A DNA stretch of 64,000 nucleotides from Sphingobacterium sp. SGG-5 (GTDB lineage Bacteria; Bacteroidota; Bacteroidia; Sphingobacteriales; Sphingobacteriaceae): positions 1 through 64,000 of the forward strand of contig NZ_JAAKGO010000011.1 of NCBI RefSeq assembly GCF_011043525.1. Reading direction: 5' to 3'. The notes beneath the pieces are model-generated. The model was not told the DNA's origin and ran no database searches. It saw nothing but the letters and a program-made list of their open reading frames with translations. The translations under genes were made by a program, and so were the position numbers. Positions 24,955 through 32,997 of this stretch are shown here, one piece after another (positions within the stretch are counted from its first letter, which is position 1; every line of letters begins with the position of its first letter).

Positions 24955-25860
24955 TTATATCCTATGAATTGCAATAGAATTAGCAGCACCTTTTATCTTC
25001 AATAGGTATTTATTTGTTGCCTGATCATAGTTTTCTGTCTTATAGGTATTATCCTCTTTAACGAACCCTTCCAGCGTCTGGCTGGAAAGCATACTATCAT
25101 GTTCGATTTGACATGCCGCAGTTTTGGGTAGATTGATCGTGCAGGAAGATGCTGCTGTATTGATTTCGATAGTCGATAGGGAGAGCCGAGGCATGCCGAG
25201 GTGTAGCGTTAAAGAAGTCACACCGGCGTTGATCTCAAGGTCTGTGAATTTATAAGGGGCAAGGTGACCCGTAAAACTTGCTGCGCCCATATTGAATTTC
25301 AGGCTCCAGATAGGTGCGGTATTTAAGGCCAGATGAATACTATTTTGATGGGTGCTTGCTTTCTGTGTAACTCCTGTTATTTCGATATAGCTTCTATCTC
25401 CTTTTAAGTTATTTTCGACCTTCAATCCTCCATTGCCATTAGGAGAGCTAGCCTGGATAAGGTCTTTGGAAGGCAGACTATCCAGTACTAATGCCGCCGC
25501 ACCGAGGTCGAAAGTCAACGTTGCTGCGTTAACGTTAGGTGGAAACGCCAACGTCACGGTATCCTTTAACGTGCTGTCTTGTGCGGAATTGTTCGATGTG
25601 AAGATCGGTAGATTGAAGCGTTTTGTCGAGGTGAGGCCGATATATAATAAAAAAATGCACATGCAGAGACTAACAAGCGCAGACCACATCGGTCCATTTC
25701 GCCTGTTCTGCAATAAAATATGGATCCCCACAGCGATGATAATCAGTGGCCAATAATCCAAGAGGGCATAAAAATTAAAATCGATGACATCGAAGTTATC
25801 GAGCAGGATGATAATCCCGAAGAAAATAAACCAAATGCCTGTGCCGACTTTTTTATTCAT
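24955..25860 (-). CDS. LiaF-like (DUF5668-type) membrane protein
   Basis: A 301-residue protein with an N-terminal membrane region: GTGIWFIFFGIIILLDNFDV (residues 6-25), a second helix at YWPLIIIAVGIHILL (36-50), and one or two more before residue 80. This is the LiaI/LiaF-like layout. The remaining 210 residues form the beta-rich toastrack-type domain of cell-envelope stress proteins, with repeated short strands such as AATLTFDLGAAALVLDSL and SSCTINLP. In Firmicutes such proteins act in the LiaRS response; no such regulators are adjacent here, so the role is unknown. Confidence 0.75.
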   Translation of the reverse strand: MNKKVGTGIWFIFFGIIILLDNFDVIDFNFYALLDYWPLIIIAVGIHILLQNRRNGPMWSALVSLCMCIFLLYIGLTSTKRFNLPIFTSNNSAQDSTLKDTVTLAFPPNVNAATLTFDLGAAALVLDSLPSKDLIQASSPNGNGGLKVENNLKGDRSYIEITGVTQKASTHQNSIHLALNTAPIWSLKFNMGAASFTGHLAPYKFTDLEINAGVTSLTLHLGMPRLSLSTIEINTAASSCTINLPKTAACQIEHDSMLSSQTLEGFVKEDNTYKTENYDQATNKYLLKIKGAANSIAIHRI

Positions 25861-26058
25861 GCTGTATTCAATTGAGCAATATCTGGACGAAATATACCAT
25901 TTATTGTGTAAAGCTACGGACCTTGCTTTTAATTATTTAAAGAAATTAGGCCGTTTATAGGTATAAATCGATCAATAACCCGTTATAGACGGTGAGTATG
26001 TTTTTCTTCAAAACAAATTATTAGATAAATTTTTAAACAAGCTCTCATATAAATATGT

Positions 26059-26066
26059 ATTTTAGC
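26059..26066 (+). promoter_or_regulatory. near-consensus -7 box for the mla-type genes
   Basis: TATTTTAG differs from TAnnTTTG at one position and lies 21 bp before the permease ATG at 26088, within the 227-bp divergent spacer. No clear -33 element was seen. Confidence 0.3.
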
Positions 26067-26087
26067 ATAACAAGAAGAAGATAATAT

Positions 26088-26822
26088 ATGTTTTTTTTCC
26101 ATTTTGGCGAATACATCCTGCTATTAAAAAAGATCTTTAAAAAACCAGAAAAGTGGAAGATCTATTGGCGGGAAATCCTTCATGAAATGAACGAGATAGG
26201 TGTGGGGTCGGTTGGCCTAATTATTATTATCTCGACATTCATTGGAGCAGTAATGACCATGCAGATTGCCTTTCAATTGGTATCGGACCTCATCCCCAAT
26301 TCTGTAATCGGGCAGATCAACCGGGATTCGAATATTTTGGAATTGGGACCGACGATATCGGCGTTAGTGTTGATGGGGAAGGTAGGGTCTTCGATATCCT
26401 CGCAAATCGGGTCCATGCGTGTTACCGAGCAAATTGATGCACTGGAGATTATGGGTATCAATGCAGCTGGCTATCTCATCTTGCCCAAAATAATTGCAGG
26501 AGTAATCATGGTACCCGTCTTAGTGACGATAGCCATATTTTGTGCATTGATAGGTGGTTTATTTGGCGGTTCTTTGACCGGAGCTGTGAGCTCCAGCGAT
26601 TATATTATGGGAATTCGTGAATCGTTTAACGGTTTTACGGTTGCTGTAGCCATGGTCAAGGCATTTGTGTATGGTTTTATTATTACCTCTGTTCCGGCAT
26701 ATAAAGGCTTTTTTGTTAGAGGCGGTGCATTGGAAGTCGGACAAGCGGGGACTAAGGCGGTAGTCGTTGGATGTATCGTTATTTTGGCTAGTGACTATCT
26801 GATCACAGCATTGATGTTATAA
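26088..26822 (+). CDS. mlaE: MlaE-family ABC transporter permease
   Basis: The 244-residue inner-membrane permease belongs to the MlaE/YrbE family, which moves phospholipids across the envelope. It has an N-terminal amphipathic helix, VGLIIIISTFIGAVMTMQIAFQL (residues 42-64), the conserved ELGPTISALVLMGKVGSSISSQIGSM near residue 85 with the family glutamate, and three later membrane helices (residues 130-240). The ATP-binding gene follows after ten bases. No MlaD-type MCE protein, MlaB or MlaC gene is adjacent, so the substrate-binding partner must be encoded elsewhere. AAGAAGAAG upstream may aid initiation. Confidence 0.92.
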   Translation: MFFFHFGEYILLLKKIFKKPEKWKIYWREILHEMNEIGVGSVGLIIIISTFIGAVMTMQIAFQLVSDLIPNSVIGQINRDSNILELGPTISALVLMGKVGSSISSQIGSMRVTEQIDALEIMGINAAGYLILPKIIAGVIMVPVLVTIAIFCALIGGLFGGSLTGAVSSSDYIMGIRESFNGFTVAVAMVKAFVYGFIITSVPAYKGFFVRGGALEVGQAGTKAVVVGCIVILASDYLITALML

Positions 26823-26832
26823 GAATTAGAAG

Positions 26833-27588
26833 ATGATAGAAGTTCAGGATATACATAAATCGTTTGGCGATAACAAGGTGTTAGAGGGAATTGATGCTGT
26901 TTTTGAGCCGGGCAGAGTCAGTTTGATCATCGGTGGGTCGGGTTCGGGGAAAAGTACCTTGCTGAAATGTATCGTCGGGTTACATAAACCCGATCAGGGT
27001 CGGGTATTTTTTGATGACCAGGAATTTACAAAAATGGATTTTGAAGAGAAGGTGCCTATACGTAAAGAAATAGGGATGTTGTTTCAAAACTCGGCTTTGT
27101 TTGATTCCATGACCGTTGAGCAGAACATCATCTTTACCTTGGATATGTTTTCCGACATGAGCAGAAAGGAAAAAATCGAGCGTGCAAACTTCTGTTTGGA
27201 ACGCGTTAATCTTACCAAAACCAATAAGCTATATCCCGCTGAGTTATCGGGAGGGATGAAGAAAAGAGTAGGGATTGCCCGTGCGATCAGTATGAACCCC
27301 AAGTATCTTTTTTGTGATGAACCCAATTCAGGGCTAGATCCGGCAACGGCGATTTTAATCGATGAGTTGGTGCAGGATTTAACAGACGAATTTCAATGTA
27401 CGACGATCGTCGTGACACACGATATGAATTCGGTCATGGGTATCGGTGATTATATTATGTTTTTATATCAGGGTCAAAAATTCTGGGAGGGCACCAAAGA
27501 TGATATCTTACGTTCCGATACCAAGGAACTGAATGATTTTGTATTTGCGAGTCCCTTAATGAAAGCCGCGCGGGAAGTGATTAAGTAA
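26833..27588 (+). CDS. mlaF: MlaF-type ABC transporter ATP-binding protein
   Basis: The 251-residue ATPase has a Walker A at GGSGSGKSTLLKC near residue 36, a Q-loop in MLFQNSALFDSMTV near 82, the ABC signature LSGGMKKRVGIARA near 138, Walker B in YLFCDEPNSGLDP near 160, and the switch His in VVTHDMNS near 195. Asn in EPNSGLD replaces the usual Thr/Ser, a small family variation. It powers the adjacent MlaE permease in lipid transport. The pair probably forms one transcript with the permease. Confidence 0.93.
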   Translation: MIEVQDIHKSFGDNKVLEGIDAVFEPGRVSLIIGGSGSGKSTLLKCIVGLHKPDQGRVFFDDQEFTKMDFEEKVPIRKEIGMLFQNSALFDSMTVEQNIIFTLDMFSDMSRKEKIERANFCLERVNLTKTNKLYPAELSGGMKKRVGIARAISMNPKYLFCDEPNSGLDPATAILIDELVQDLTDEFQCTTIVVTHDMNSVMGIGDYIMFLYQGQKFWEGTKDDILRSDTKELNDFVFASPLMKAAREVIK

Positions 27589-27648
27589 GATCAATCTCCA
27601 TAGCGATGTGATCCGTAAATTTGTGTATTAAGTGCTGTCGATTTTGCC

Positions 27649-27656
27649 TACCTTTG
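27649..27656 (+). promoter_or_regulatory. -7 box that argues for the internal TTG start
   Basis: TACCTTTG matches TAnnTTTG. A TTTG lies 25 bases upstream (27620-27623), longer than usual. The predicted transcript would begin near 27663, after the GTG at 27632 and before the TTG at 27671. Confidence 0.5.
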
Positions 27657-27670
27657 CAAAAAAGGATATT

Positions 27671-28570
27671 TTGTCGACGGAAACGAATATACAGCTACTC
27701 ACACCGCAGCACTGGAAAGACTACGAACTCATCGACTGTGGTGATTTTGAAAAATTAGAACGGTTTGGTGACCTGATTTTGATTCGTCCGGAACCGCAGG
27801 CCGTATGGCCGAAAGCACTTGGCGATGCGGAATGGAACAAACGTTACCACATCAAATTCCGGGGTAGATCAGCTACCAGTGGCGACTGGCTCAAAAAGAA
27901 TCCGAAAACGACCGATCGCTGGCATATTACATACAAAAACAAGGACGTAGCGATTAAGTTCCGGTTGGGACTGACTTCGTTTAAGCATGTCGGTATTTTT
28001 CCGGAGCAAGCAGTCAATTGGGACTATATTTCTGAATCCGTCCGATCTTTTAAAACTCCGAATCCCAAAGTACTTAACTTATTTGCTTATACTGGTGGGG
28101 CTTCCCTGATCGCCAAAGCGGCAGGTGCTGATACTACTCATGTCGATTCGATCAAGCAGGTAGTGACCTGGGCCAACGAAAACCAGGAGCTGTCCGGGTT
28201 GGACAACATCCGGTGGGTGGTTGAAGATGCGTTGAAGTTTGTCAAACGTGAACTCAAACGTGGTAACAGATATCATGGTATCATCTTGGATCCCCCTGCG
28301 TATGGGCATGGTCCGAAAGGCGAGAAATGGAAGCTCGAAGATCATATCATGGAAATGATGCAAGATGTTGTCCAGCTCCTCGACCCAAAGGAACATTTTT
28401 TGATCCTCAATACCTATTCTCTAGGCTTCTCATCGGTTATCGTCGAAAATCTGATCAAAACCGCTTTTTCGCAGGTCGAAAATCTCGAGGTCGGTGAGCT
28501 GTACCTACAAGCTACCGCGGGTCCTAAACTTCCGTTAGGTGTATTTGGAAAGTTTAGGAAAAATACTTGA
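27671..28570 (+). CDS. RlmI/YccW-like class I SAM-dependent methyltransferase
   Basis: A protein of about 299 residues with a Rossmann methyltransferase fold: the SAM-binding loop VLNLFAYTGGASLIAKAAGAD, followed by the acidic HVDSIKQVVTWANEN, and the catalytic-type motif IILDPPAYGHGPKGEKW, the DPPxY/F signature of rRNA and RNA base methyltransferases. It resembles the RlmI group, which methylates cytosine in 23S rRNA, but lacks an N-terminal PUA domain, so the target is uncertain. A GTG at 27632 extends the frame by 13 residues; I prefer the TTG at 27671 because a -7 box lies between the two. It ends 11 bp before the convergent DHDPS-family gene. Confidence 0.78.
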   Translation: MSTETNIQLLTPQHWKDYELIDCGDFEKLERFGDLILIRPEPQAVWPKALGDAEWNKRYHIKFRGRSATSGDWLKKNPKTTDRWHITYKNKDVAIKFRLGLTSFKHVGIFPEQAVNWDYISESVRSFKTPNPKVLNLFAYTGGASLIAKAAGADTTHVDSIKQVVTWANENQELSGLDNIRWVVEDALKFVKRELKRGNRYHGIILDPPAYGHGPKGEKWKLEDHIMEMMQDVVQLLDPKEHFLILNTYSLGFSSVIVENLIKTAFSQVENLEVGELYLQATAGPKLPLGVFGKFRKNT

Positions 28571-28581
28571 CCCTCAGATGG

Positions 28582-29661
28582 TTAACCAACGGCTTGCCTG
28601 CCTTGGGCTATGGCAAGAAAGCCCTGTACAAATTCATTATCCGTCAGCTCCGGGTATGCTTTATGTATCCGCGATAGTTCATCATACTGACCCGTCGATA
28701 ATATTTCATTTGGGTTGAGGCATAAGATGTTTTTCATCAATCCCTGTCGCCGCAATGCTTCATGTATACCTGGGATACAGCCTTGAAAACTGTTTGCTGC
28801 ATCAAACAATACCGCATTGGCATCGGTAGTCTGATTGGATAATATTTGCAATGCTCTCCAAAGTTCTGGATTTGGGTTGTTTTTATAAGCTCTCACCTTG
28901 TCCAAAAGTTCTACTGCTCGGCTAGTCCAAACGGCCCAGTGTCCCAATAAACCGCCACTAAACTCGATCTCGACCTCTTCTCCTTGGACATTGAATCGAT
29001 AAATGGATAAAAGATCTTGCACAATGGTATCGTCATTTCCGGTATATAAAGCGATCTGGTCTCGCTTGGAAGAATAAGCAAGAGCACGTACAACGTCCAG
29101 CGTTTGGTATCGGTTGAAAGGGGCACATTTTATAGCTTCTACATTGTCTATCTCGACAAACTTTGACCAAAAATCATAAGTAAATATCCTACCGCCTACA
29201 GAGGGTTGTAGATAAAAGCCGAATACCGGGATGATTTTTGCAACTTCTCGGGTGCGGTTTAAGATCTGTTCTTCCGTTAATCCCTGCAGCCCTCCCATGC
29301 TGAGCAATCCCATATCGTAACCCAGACTTACCGCAAGATGTGCTTCATCGATCGCTTGCTCAACGGGTCCGCATATTCCGGCAATCTTAACAAAAGGGCG
29401 GGAGAGTTCAGATTGTTCTACCTCGTCGGCCGAGACTCGAAGTACTGTTTCCAAAAGATTGTGTTCGGGACGGCGTATCTCAAATTGAGTGGAATGCACG
29501 CCTACGGCGATTCCGCCAGCTCCGCTCTGGAGATAATATTGCGTGAGCAATCGCTGGTTCTCCTCATCAAATTGACGGTTTTCGTCGAGGCACAACGGGT
29601 GGGCAGGAATCACCGTGCCCTCTTTTAAAAGGGATTTCAGATTATTTTCCAATCGTTTCAT
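28582..29661 (-). CDS. dihydrodipicolinate synthase / KDG aldolase family protein
   Basis: The 359-residue protein belongs to the DHDPS/NAL class I aldolase superfamily. The GxxGxxSxxF-type substrate segment is GGIAVGVHSTQF near residue 50, the catalytic tyrosine is in VFGFYLQPSVGG near residue 150, and the Schiff-base lysine is in VEAIKCAPFNRYQ near 178. The protein is about 60 residues longer than DapA and is not in a lysine operon, so DapA activity is unlikely. It is the last gene of the polysaccharide locus, which points to a sugar-acid aldolase or dehydratase such as a 2-keto-3-deoxygluconate type; that is an inference from position. Confidence 0.75.
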   Translation of the reverse strand: MKRLENNLKSLLKEGTVIPAHPLCLDENRQFDEENQRLLTQYYLQSGAGGIAVGVHSTQFEIRRPEHNLLETVLRVSADEVEQSELSRPFVKIAGICGPVEQAIDEAHLAVSLGYDMGLLSMGGLQGLTEEQILNRTREVAKIIPVFGFYLQPSVGGRIFTYDFWSKFVEIDNVEAIKCAPFNRYQTLDVVRALAYSSKRDQIALYTGNDDTIVQDLLSIYRFNVQGEEVEIEFSGGLLGHWAVWTSRAVELLDKVRAYKNNPNPELWRALQILSNQTTDANAVLFDAANSFQGCIPGIHEALRRQGLMKNILCLNPNEILSTGQYDELSRIHKAYPELTDNEFVQGFLAIAQGRQAVG

Positions 29662-29690
29662 ATACTCTATTGTATGTTTTGATCTTGTTT

Positions 29691-31046
29691 TTAGTTATCG
29701 GTCGCTTGCTGTTTCAGCTTTTCGATCAGCCAAGCGTAGGTAACTTTTTTCTGTTCCGGGTAGATCTTGTGTTCGCCATCGCGTATGATGGAGACCTGCT
29801 TTGGGGACTGTATAGTATTGTAAGCCGCATAAATCGAGGTGGGCGGCGTGACCCTATCATTGAAACCCCAAGAAAAGAACCCCGGTACCCTTAGACGTCT
29901 TGCAAAGTTGACCACATCATAGTAGGATACGGTATTCATGATTTGATCTTTATGGTCTTGGTAGAACGCCGGCTTAGCAAAGACATGGGGCCATCCTCCG
30001 GCCCTGTTACTCAAATATCCGGTGTGGTCACACATCGCTGGGCAAAGGGCAACAAGGTAGTTGATTCTGTTTTCCAGTGATGTCGTGATGATAGACAGTG
30101 CGCCGCCTTGACTGGAACCCCAACCACCAATATTCTTGCGGTCAAATTGAGGCAGCGAATAGATAAGATCTACCGATCGGACACATCCTAAAATAACGTT
30201 CTTATAATAGTAAGAGTCTTTGTTTGTGATACCTTGAGTGCGATACTCTTTCAATTCATTGTGTTGCAAATCTTCATAGTACGATCTATCCATTGTCACG
30301 GGTCTGCCATGTATATAGATATCTAATGTAATGAAGCCTTTGGCGGCAGTCGTTTGATCTCCGCCAAGTGGTGCATACCCTGCTCCGGGAAAACGTATGA
30401 TCGCGGGATATTTCCCTTCTTTTTTGGGAACACTAAGCACACCGTAAAACTTTTGGATGCCATTGTTCAGAAAGTGATACTCTGCTTGATACACATCTAC
30501 CAGGTCGTTGCTTTTTTTGGGGATAGGTGTGAGTTTATAATCCAAGGGAATGCTTCTTGCATCGTTGATAGCTGCTGCCCAATATTGTTCAAAATCCGCA
30601 GGCATTGTTGCTGTGGGCTTGATTTTTTCGGGATCAAAAGCTGCGGTCGCTGCTGCTTTCTGTACTTTTCCATTGATATTTGCCGATACTTCACATCGCA
30701 AGAAACCTGCTTCATGCATTGTTCCACCGGACAGCTTGGCATATCCATCGGTGATGGCGATTGTGCCTCTCTTGACAGGAGGCATTTTTTCAGGGCCAAT
30801 CGTATACGATAGATTAGCAGCCTCTATTGGCTTGCCGTCTACAAATAACTTTATGGTGAATTCCGTTGGTTCTCCTACGGTATATAGCCAGTCGCTTTTA
30901 TCAAGCGTTATCGAAAAGTCCAGACCTCTGGCTTCGACGGTTCTAAGATCTTCTACATCTATTCCTGCTGTAGCGACTTGGGCACGTATTGGATATTGGA
31001 TGTTTGCGAGTATAAACGCAAGAACCAGTTTAATTGTTGATTTCAT
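29691..31046 (-). CDS. secreted CE7-type acetyl (xylan) esterase
   Basis: A 451-residue exported esterase with a signal peptide (MKSTIKLVLAFILANIQYPI, cleaved near Ala22). A roughly 110-residue beta-rich N-terminal domain is followed by an alpha/beta-hydrolase domain of the acetylxylan esterase/cephalosporin deacetylase type. The nucleophile is Ser312 in GWGSSQGG, the acid is the Asp of SWGFNDRVTPP near residue 400, and the base is the His of DGEHKIYPEQ near 430. CE7 enzymes remove acetyl groups from sugars and oligosaccharides. Its place in the polysaccharide locus suggests deacetylation of oligosaccharides released by the lyase. Confidence 0.85.
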   Translation of the reverse strand: MKSTIKLVLAFILANIQYPIRAQVATAGIDVEDLRTVEARGLDFSITLDKSDWLYTVGEPTEFTIKLFVDGKPIEAANLSYTIGPEKMPPVKRGTIAITDGYAKLSGGTMHEAGFLRCEVSANINGKVQKAAATAAFDPEKIKPTATMPADFEQYWAAAINDARSIPLDYKLTPIPKKSNDLVDVYQAEYHFLNNGIQKFYGVLSVPKKEGKYPAIIRFPGAGYAPLGGDQTTAAKGFITLDIYIHGRPVTMDRSYYEDLQHNELKEYRTQGITNKDSYYYKNVILGCVRSVDLIYSLPQFDRKNIGGWGSSQGGALSIITTSLENRINYLVALCPAMCDHTGYLSNRAGGWPHVFAKPAFYQDHKDQIMNTVSYYDVVNFARRLRVPGFFSWGFNDRVTPPTSIYAAYNTIQSPKQVSIIRDGEHKIYPEQKKVTYAWLIEKLKQQATDN

Positions 31047-31084
31047 TTTTAATATAGAGATACTGTTGTAGATTTATGCCGTCC

Positions 31085-31120
31085 GAAAAATATACGGCAG
31101 CCCGGTTATTAGGGGCTACC
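31085..31120 (-). terminator. hairpin terminator downstream of the 184-aa secreted protein
   Basis: GGCAGCCC and GGGGCTACC (31096-31120) pair in seven of eight positions around an AT loop. On the minus strand a U-rich stretch (complement of 31085-31094) follows. It would end transcripts from the gene at 31130 before the esterase gene begins. Confidence 0.5.
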
Positions 31121-31129
31121 ATATATTTA

Positions 31130-31684
31130 CTATTCTATAATTTTGGCAATAGCCCAGCTTTCTGACGCTTTAACAGATTGATTGGAACGGAATCTCATGG
31201 TGTCTGCTCCTTTTATCCATGTTGTCCCTTCATGGTTATCTTTGTTATTAATAATTTGAAAGTCCTTGATAGCGATGGTTTTGGATTTCCCATTGTTATT
31301 GACAACCACATTGGATACACCCCAGCCCCGCTGTGCTGGCCTTGCAGACGCTTGCCCGATATATTTAAAAGCAATGTAGAGGGGTTTGTTAACCAACTTG
31401 TTTTTGGAAACATCTATTTCTCCGGATTCAACAGGTACTTTATCCGTAGCAAAATTCACCTTCTTCGTGATGTCTTCCCATGTTGCCGATTTAATTGATT
31501 CTAACGTATAATCTCCGTTAAAATCGGATGATACCCATATAGACAGGTTATTCGACTGTTTGCCATATTGCACACTGGTCTTAAATGACACGGTTGTTTT
31601 GTCTTTCTGGGCATACACATTATTAAGCGTTAAAAATATAATAACAGCCGTCAGTTGCAAAAATTTACTTAGATAATTTCTCAT
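31130..31684 (-). CDS. secreted DUF5017-like domain protein
   Basis: The 184-residue protein has a signal peptide (FLQLTAVIIFLTLNNVYAQ, cleavage near residue 25). The mature part is a single domain that matches the central region of the two lipoproteins at 37978 and 38949: here SVQYGKQSNNLSIWVSSDFNGDY then TWEDITKKVNF, and there SNANYGNQEDQLSVLVSTAFNGDF then EWTDITDMFI. I therefore treat it as a compact third copy of a DUF5017-type, carbohydrate-binding-like fold. It has no lipobox cysteine, so it is soluble in the periplasm or exported rather than lipid-anchored. Precise function is unknown. Confidence 0.65.
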   Translation of the reverse strand: MRNYLSKFLQLTAVIIFLTLNNVYAQKDKTTVSFKTSVQYGKQSNNLSIWVSSDFNGDYTLESIKSATWEDITKKVNFATDKVPVESGEIDVSKNKLVNKPLYIAFKYIGQASARPAQRGWGVSNVVVNNNGKSKTIAIKDFQIINNKDNHEGTTWIKGADTMRFRSNQSVKASESWAIAKIIE

Positions 31685-31717
31685 AGTTCTTTTTTATGGA
31701 GTAATATATTTATATCC

Positions 31718-32050
31718 CTATTGGTTTTTTGCCGCTTCTTTTAAGTCATTGTATTTTTTTAGCTGCTCCGCCGTCAATGCGGCTTCGTAATCTTTCTGTC
31801 TTTTTCTGTAGACCTTCGAGATTGCAGATTTTTTCTCCGAATCGGACAGATCGGTGTTTTTTCTGATTTTTGCGATGTCTTTAAATGACTGTTGTGTCAA
31901 ATTGGTGATTTTCGCCTGTTGTTCTTCATTTAGGCCAATTTCGTTCATGGTCGCTATCTTATGTAAAAATACCGTGCTTTTTTTTTGCTGTGCACTGACA
32001 GTCAATGAAATTGCGAATAACAATCCTGCTAATAAAAGTGATTTTTTCAT
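31718..32050 (-). CDS. small periplasmic Spy/LTXXQ-like protein
   Basis: The 110-residue product has a signal peptide (MKKSLLLAGLLFAISLTVSAQ) and a charged helical mature part of 85 residues. The segment MNEIGLNEEQQAKITNLTQQ and the later ALTAEQLKKYNDLKEAAK resemble the LTxxQ helices of Spy/CpxP periplasmic chaperones. It is paralogous to the gene at 34434 (FLHKIATMNEIGLNEEQQ versus FLHHKAVMDELNMTPEQR). Its place between an esterase and the DUF5017-like gene suggests a chaperone for exported enzymes, an inference from fold and neighbours. Confidence 0.65.
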   Translation of the reverse strand: MKKSLLLAGLLFAISLTVSAQQKKSTVFLHKIATMNEIGLNEEQQAKITNLTQQSFKDIAKIRKNTDLSDSEKKSAISKVYRKRQKDYEAALTAEQLKKYNDLKEAAKNQ

Positions 32051-32075
32051 GATGAATTTGAATTATGTAAAAAAA

Positions 32076-32963
32076 TTAGTTTAAAAAATTGACAATGGTA
32101 TCTACGTATTCGGCTTCGATGATTTTGTATATAGCGTGCCCTTTATCTTTGATAATATGTGTCTCGGAGACTGCTCCAATCTTTTTCATTTGACGATCCA
32201 GTGCATAAGCATAATCCACATGTATCAAGTCGTCTTTCTCCCCATGAAAGGTCAGCAAAGGAGGAGCTGGCTTTTGGATGATGGATGCATCTTGTAATCC
32301 GCCCCAGAAATTAACGACTGCTCGAATAGGCACTATCCTTTGTCCGGATGCATAAGCTACATGCAATGCGGCCATTGCACCCGCCGACCCACCGCCGATT
32401 GCGACTCGCTTTAGGTCAAAAGGGTATTCGCCTGATTTTTCTTTTATCCAGCTCAGCACTTGGATAATATCTTCTGTAGCGGTCTGTACGGCTTCTTGCA
32501 TGGCGGGATGAAATTTGCCATTTGCCCGGAGTCCCTTACTCATATTAGCCCGAGCGCTGGCTCCTGAGGTCTTATGGTGTTTGAGATAAAGTCTATAGTT
32601 GACCGACATTACGGCAAACCCCCTGTCCGCCAACTTACGTAAAAGGCCAGAAAGCGCAGACTTATCACCACCGGAGAAGCCACCCCCATGTATGTACAGG
32701 AAGACAGGGACCTTTTTCTTAGTGGTATGCAGAGGTAGATACAGATCAAGGGTGCGGTCACTAGACGTATCGGAATCATAGGGGACGGGTGGTTTATCGC
32801 CATACCTTAGGTTTCGCAGAATTTTTAATTCCCGATCAAGGGCGTTGGTCGTCGATTGCCCAGATACCACTAACGTGATGGAAAGCACCAGTAAGGTAGT
32901 TAGCCACAAAGCTCTTGGCATCCGTTGCAGATCTGGTGTGTCTATGATAAGTTGTTTTTTCAT
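32076..32963 (-). CDS. secreted alpha/beta-hydrolase esterase
   Basis: The 295-residue protein has an N-terminal hydrophobic export segment (LWLTTLLVLSITLVVSGQS, residues 19-37) and an alpha/beta-hydrolase fold of the esterase/lipase type: oxyanion motif YIHGGGFSGGDKSALS near residue 89, nucleophile Ser in IGGGSAGAMAALHVA near 192, acid Asp in HGEKDDLIHVDYA near 250, and base His in KDKGHAIYKI near 278. The HGGG motif matches carbohydrate feruloyl or acetyl esterases. It lies next to the lyase gene, so it probably removes acyl groups from the same glycan. Confidence 0.8.
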   Translation of the reverse strand: MKKQLIIDTPDLQRMPRALWLTTLLVLSITLVVSGQSTTNALDRELKILRNLRYGDKPPVPYDSDTSSDRTLDLYLPLHTTKKKVPVFLYIHGGGFSGGDKSALSGLLRKLADRGFAVMSVNYRLYLKHHKTSGASARANMSKGLRANGKFHPAMQEAVQTATEDIIQVLSWIKEKSGEYPFDLKRVAIGGGSAGAMAALHVAYASGQRIVPIRAVVNFWGGLQDASIIQKPAPPLLTFHGEKDDLIHVDYAYALDRQMKKIGAVSETHIIKDKGHAIYKIIEAEYVDTIVNFLN

Positions 32964-32997
32964 TATAGTCCAATTATATTTGAAGTATTTATCACTA

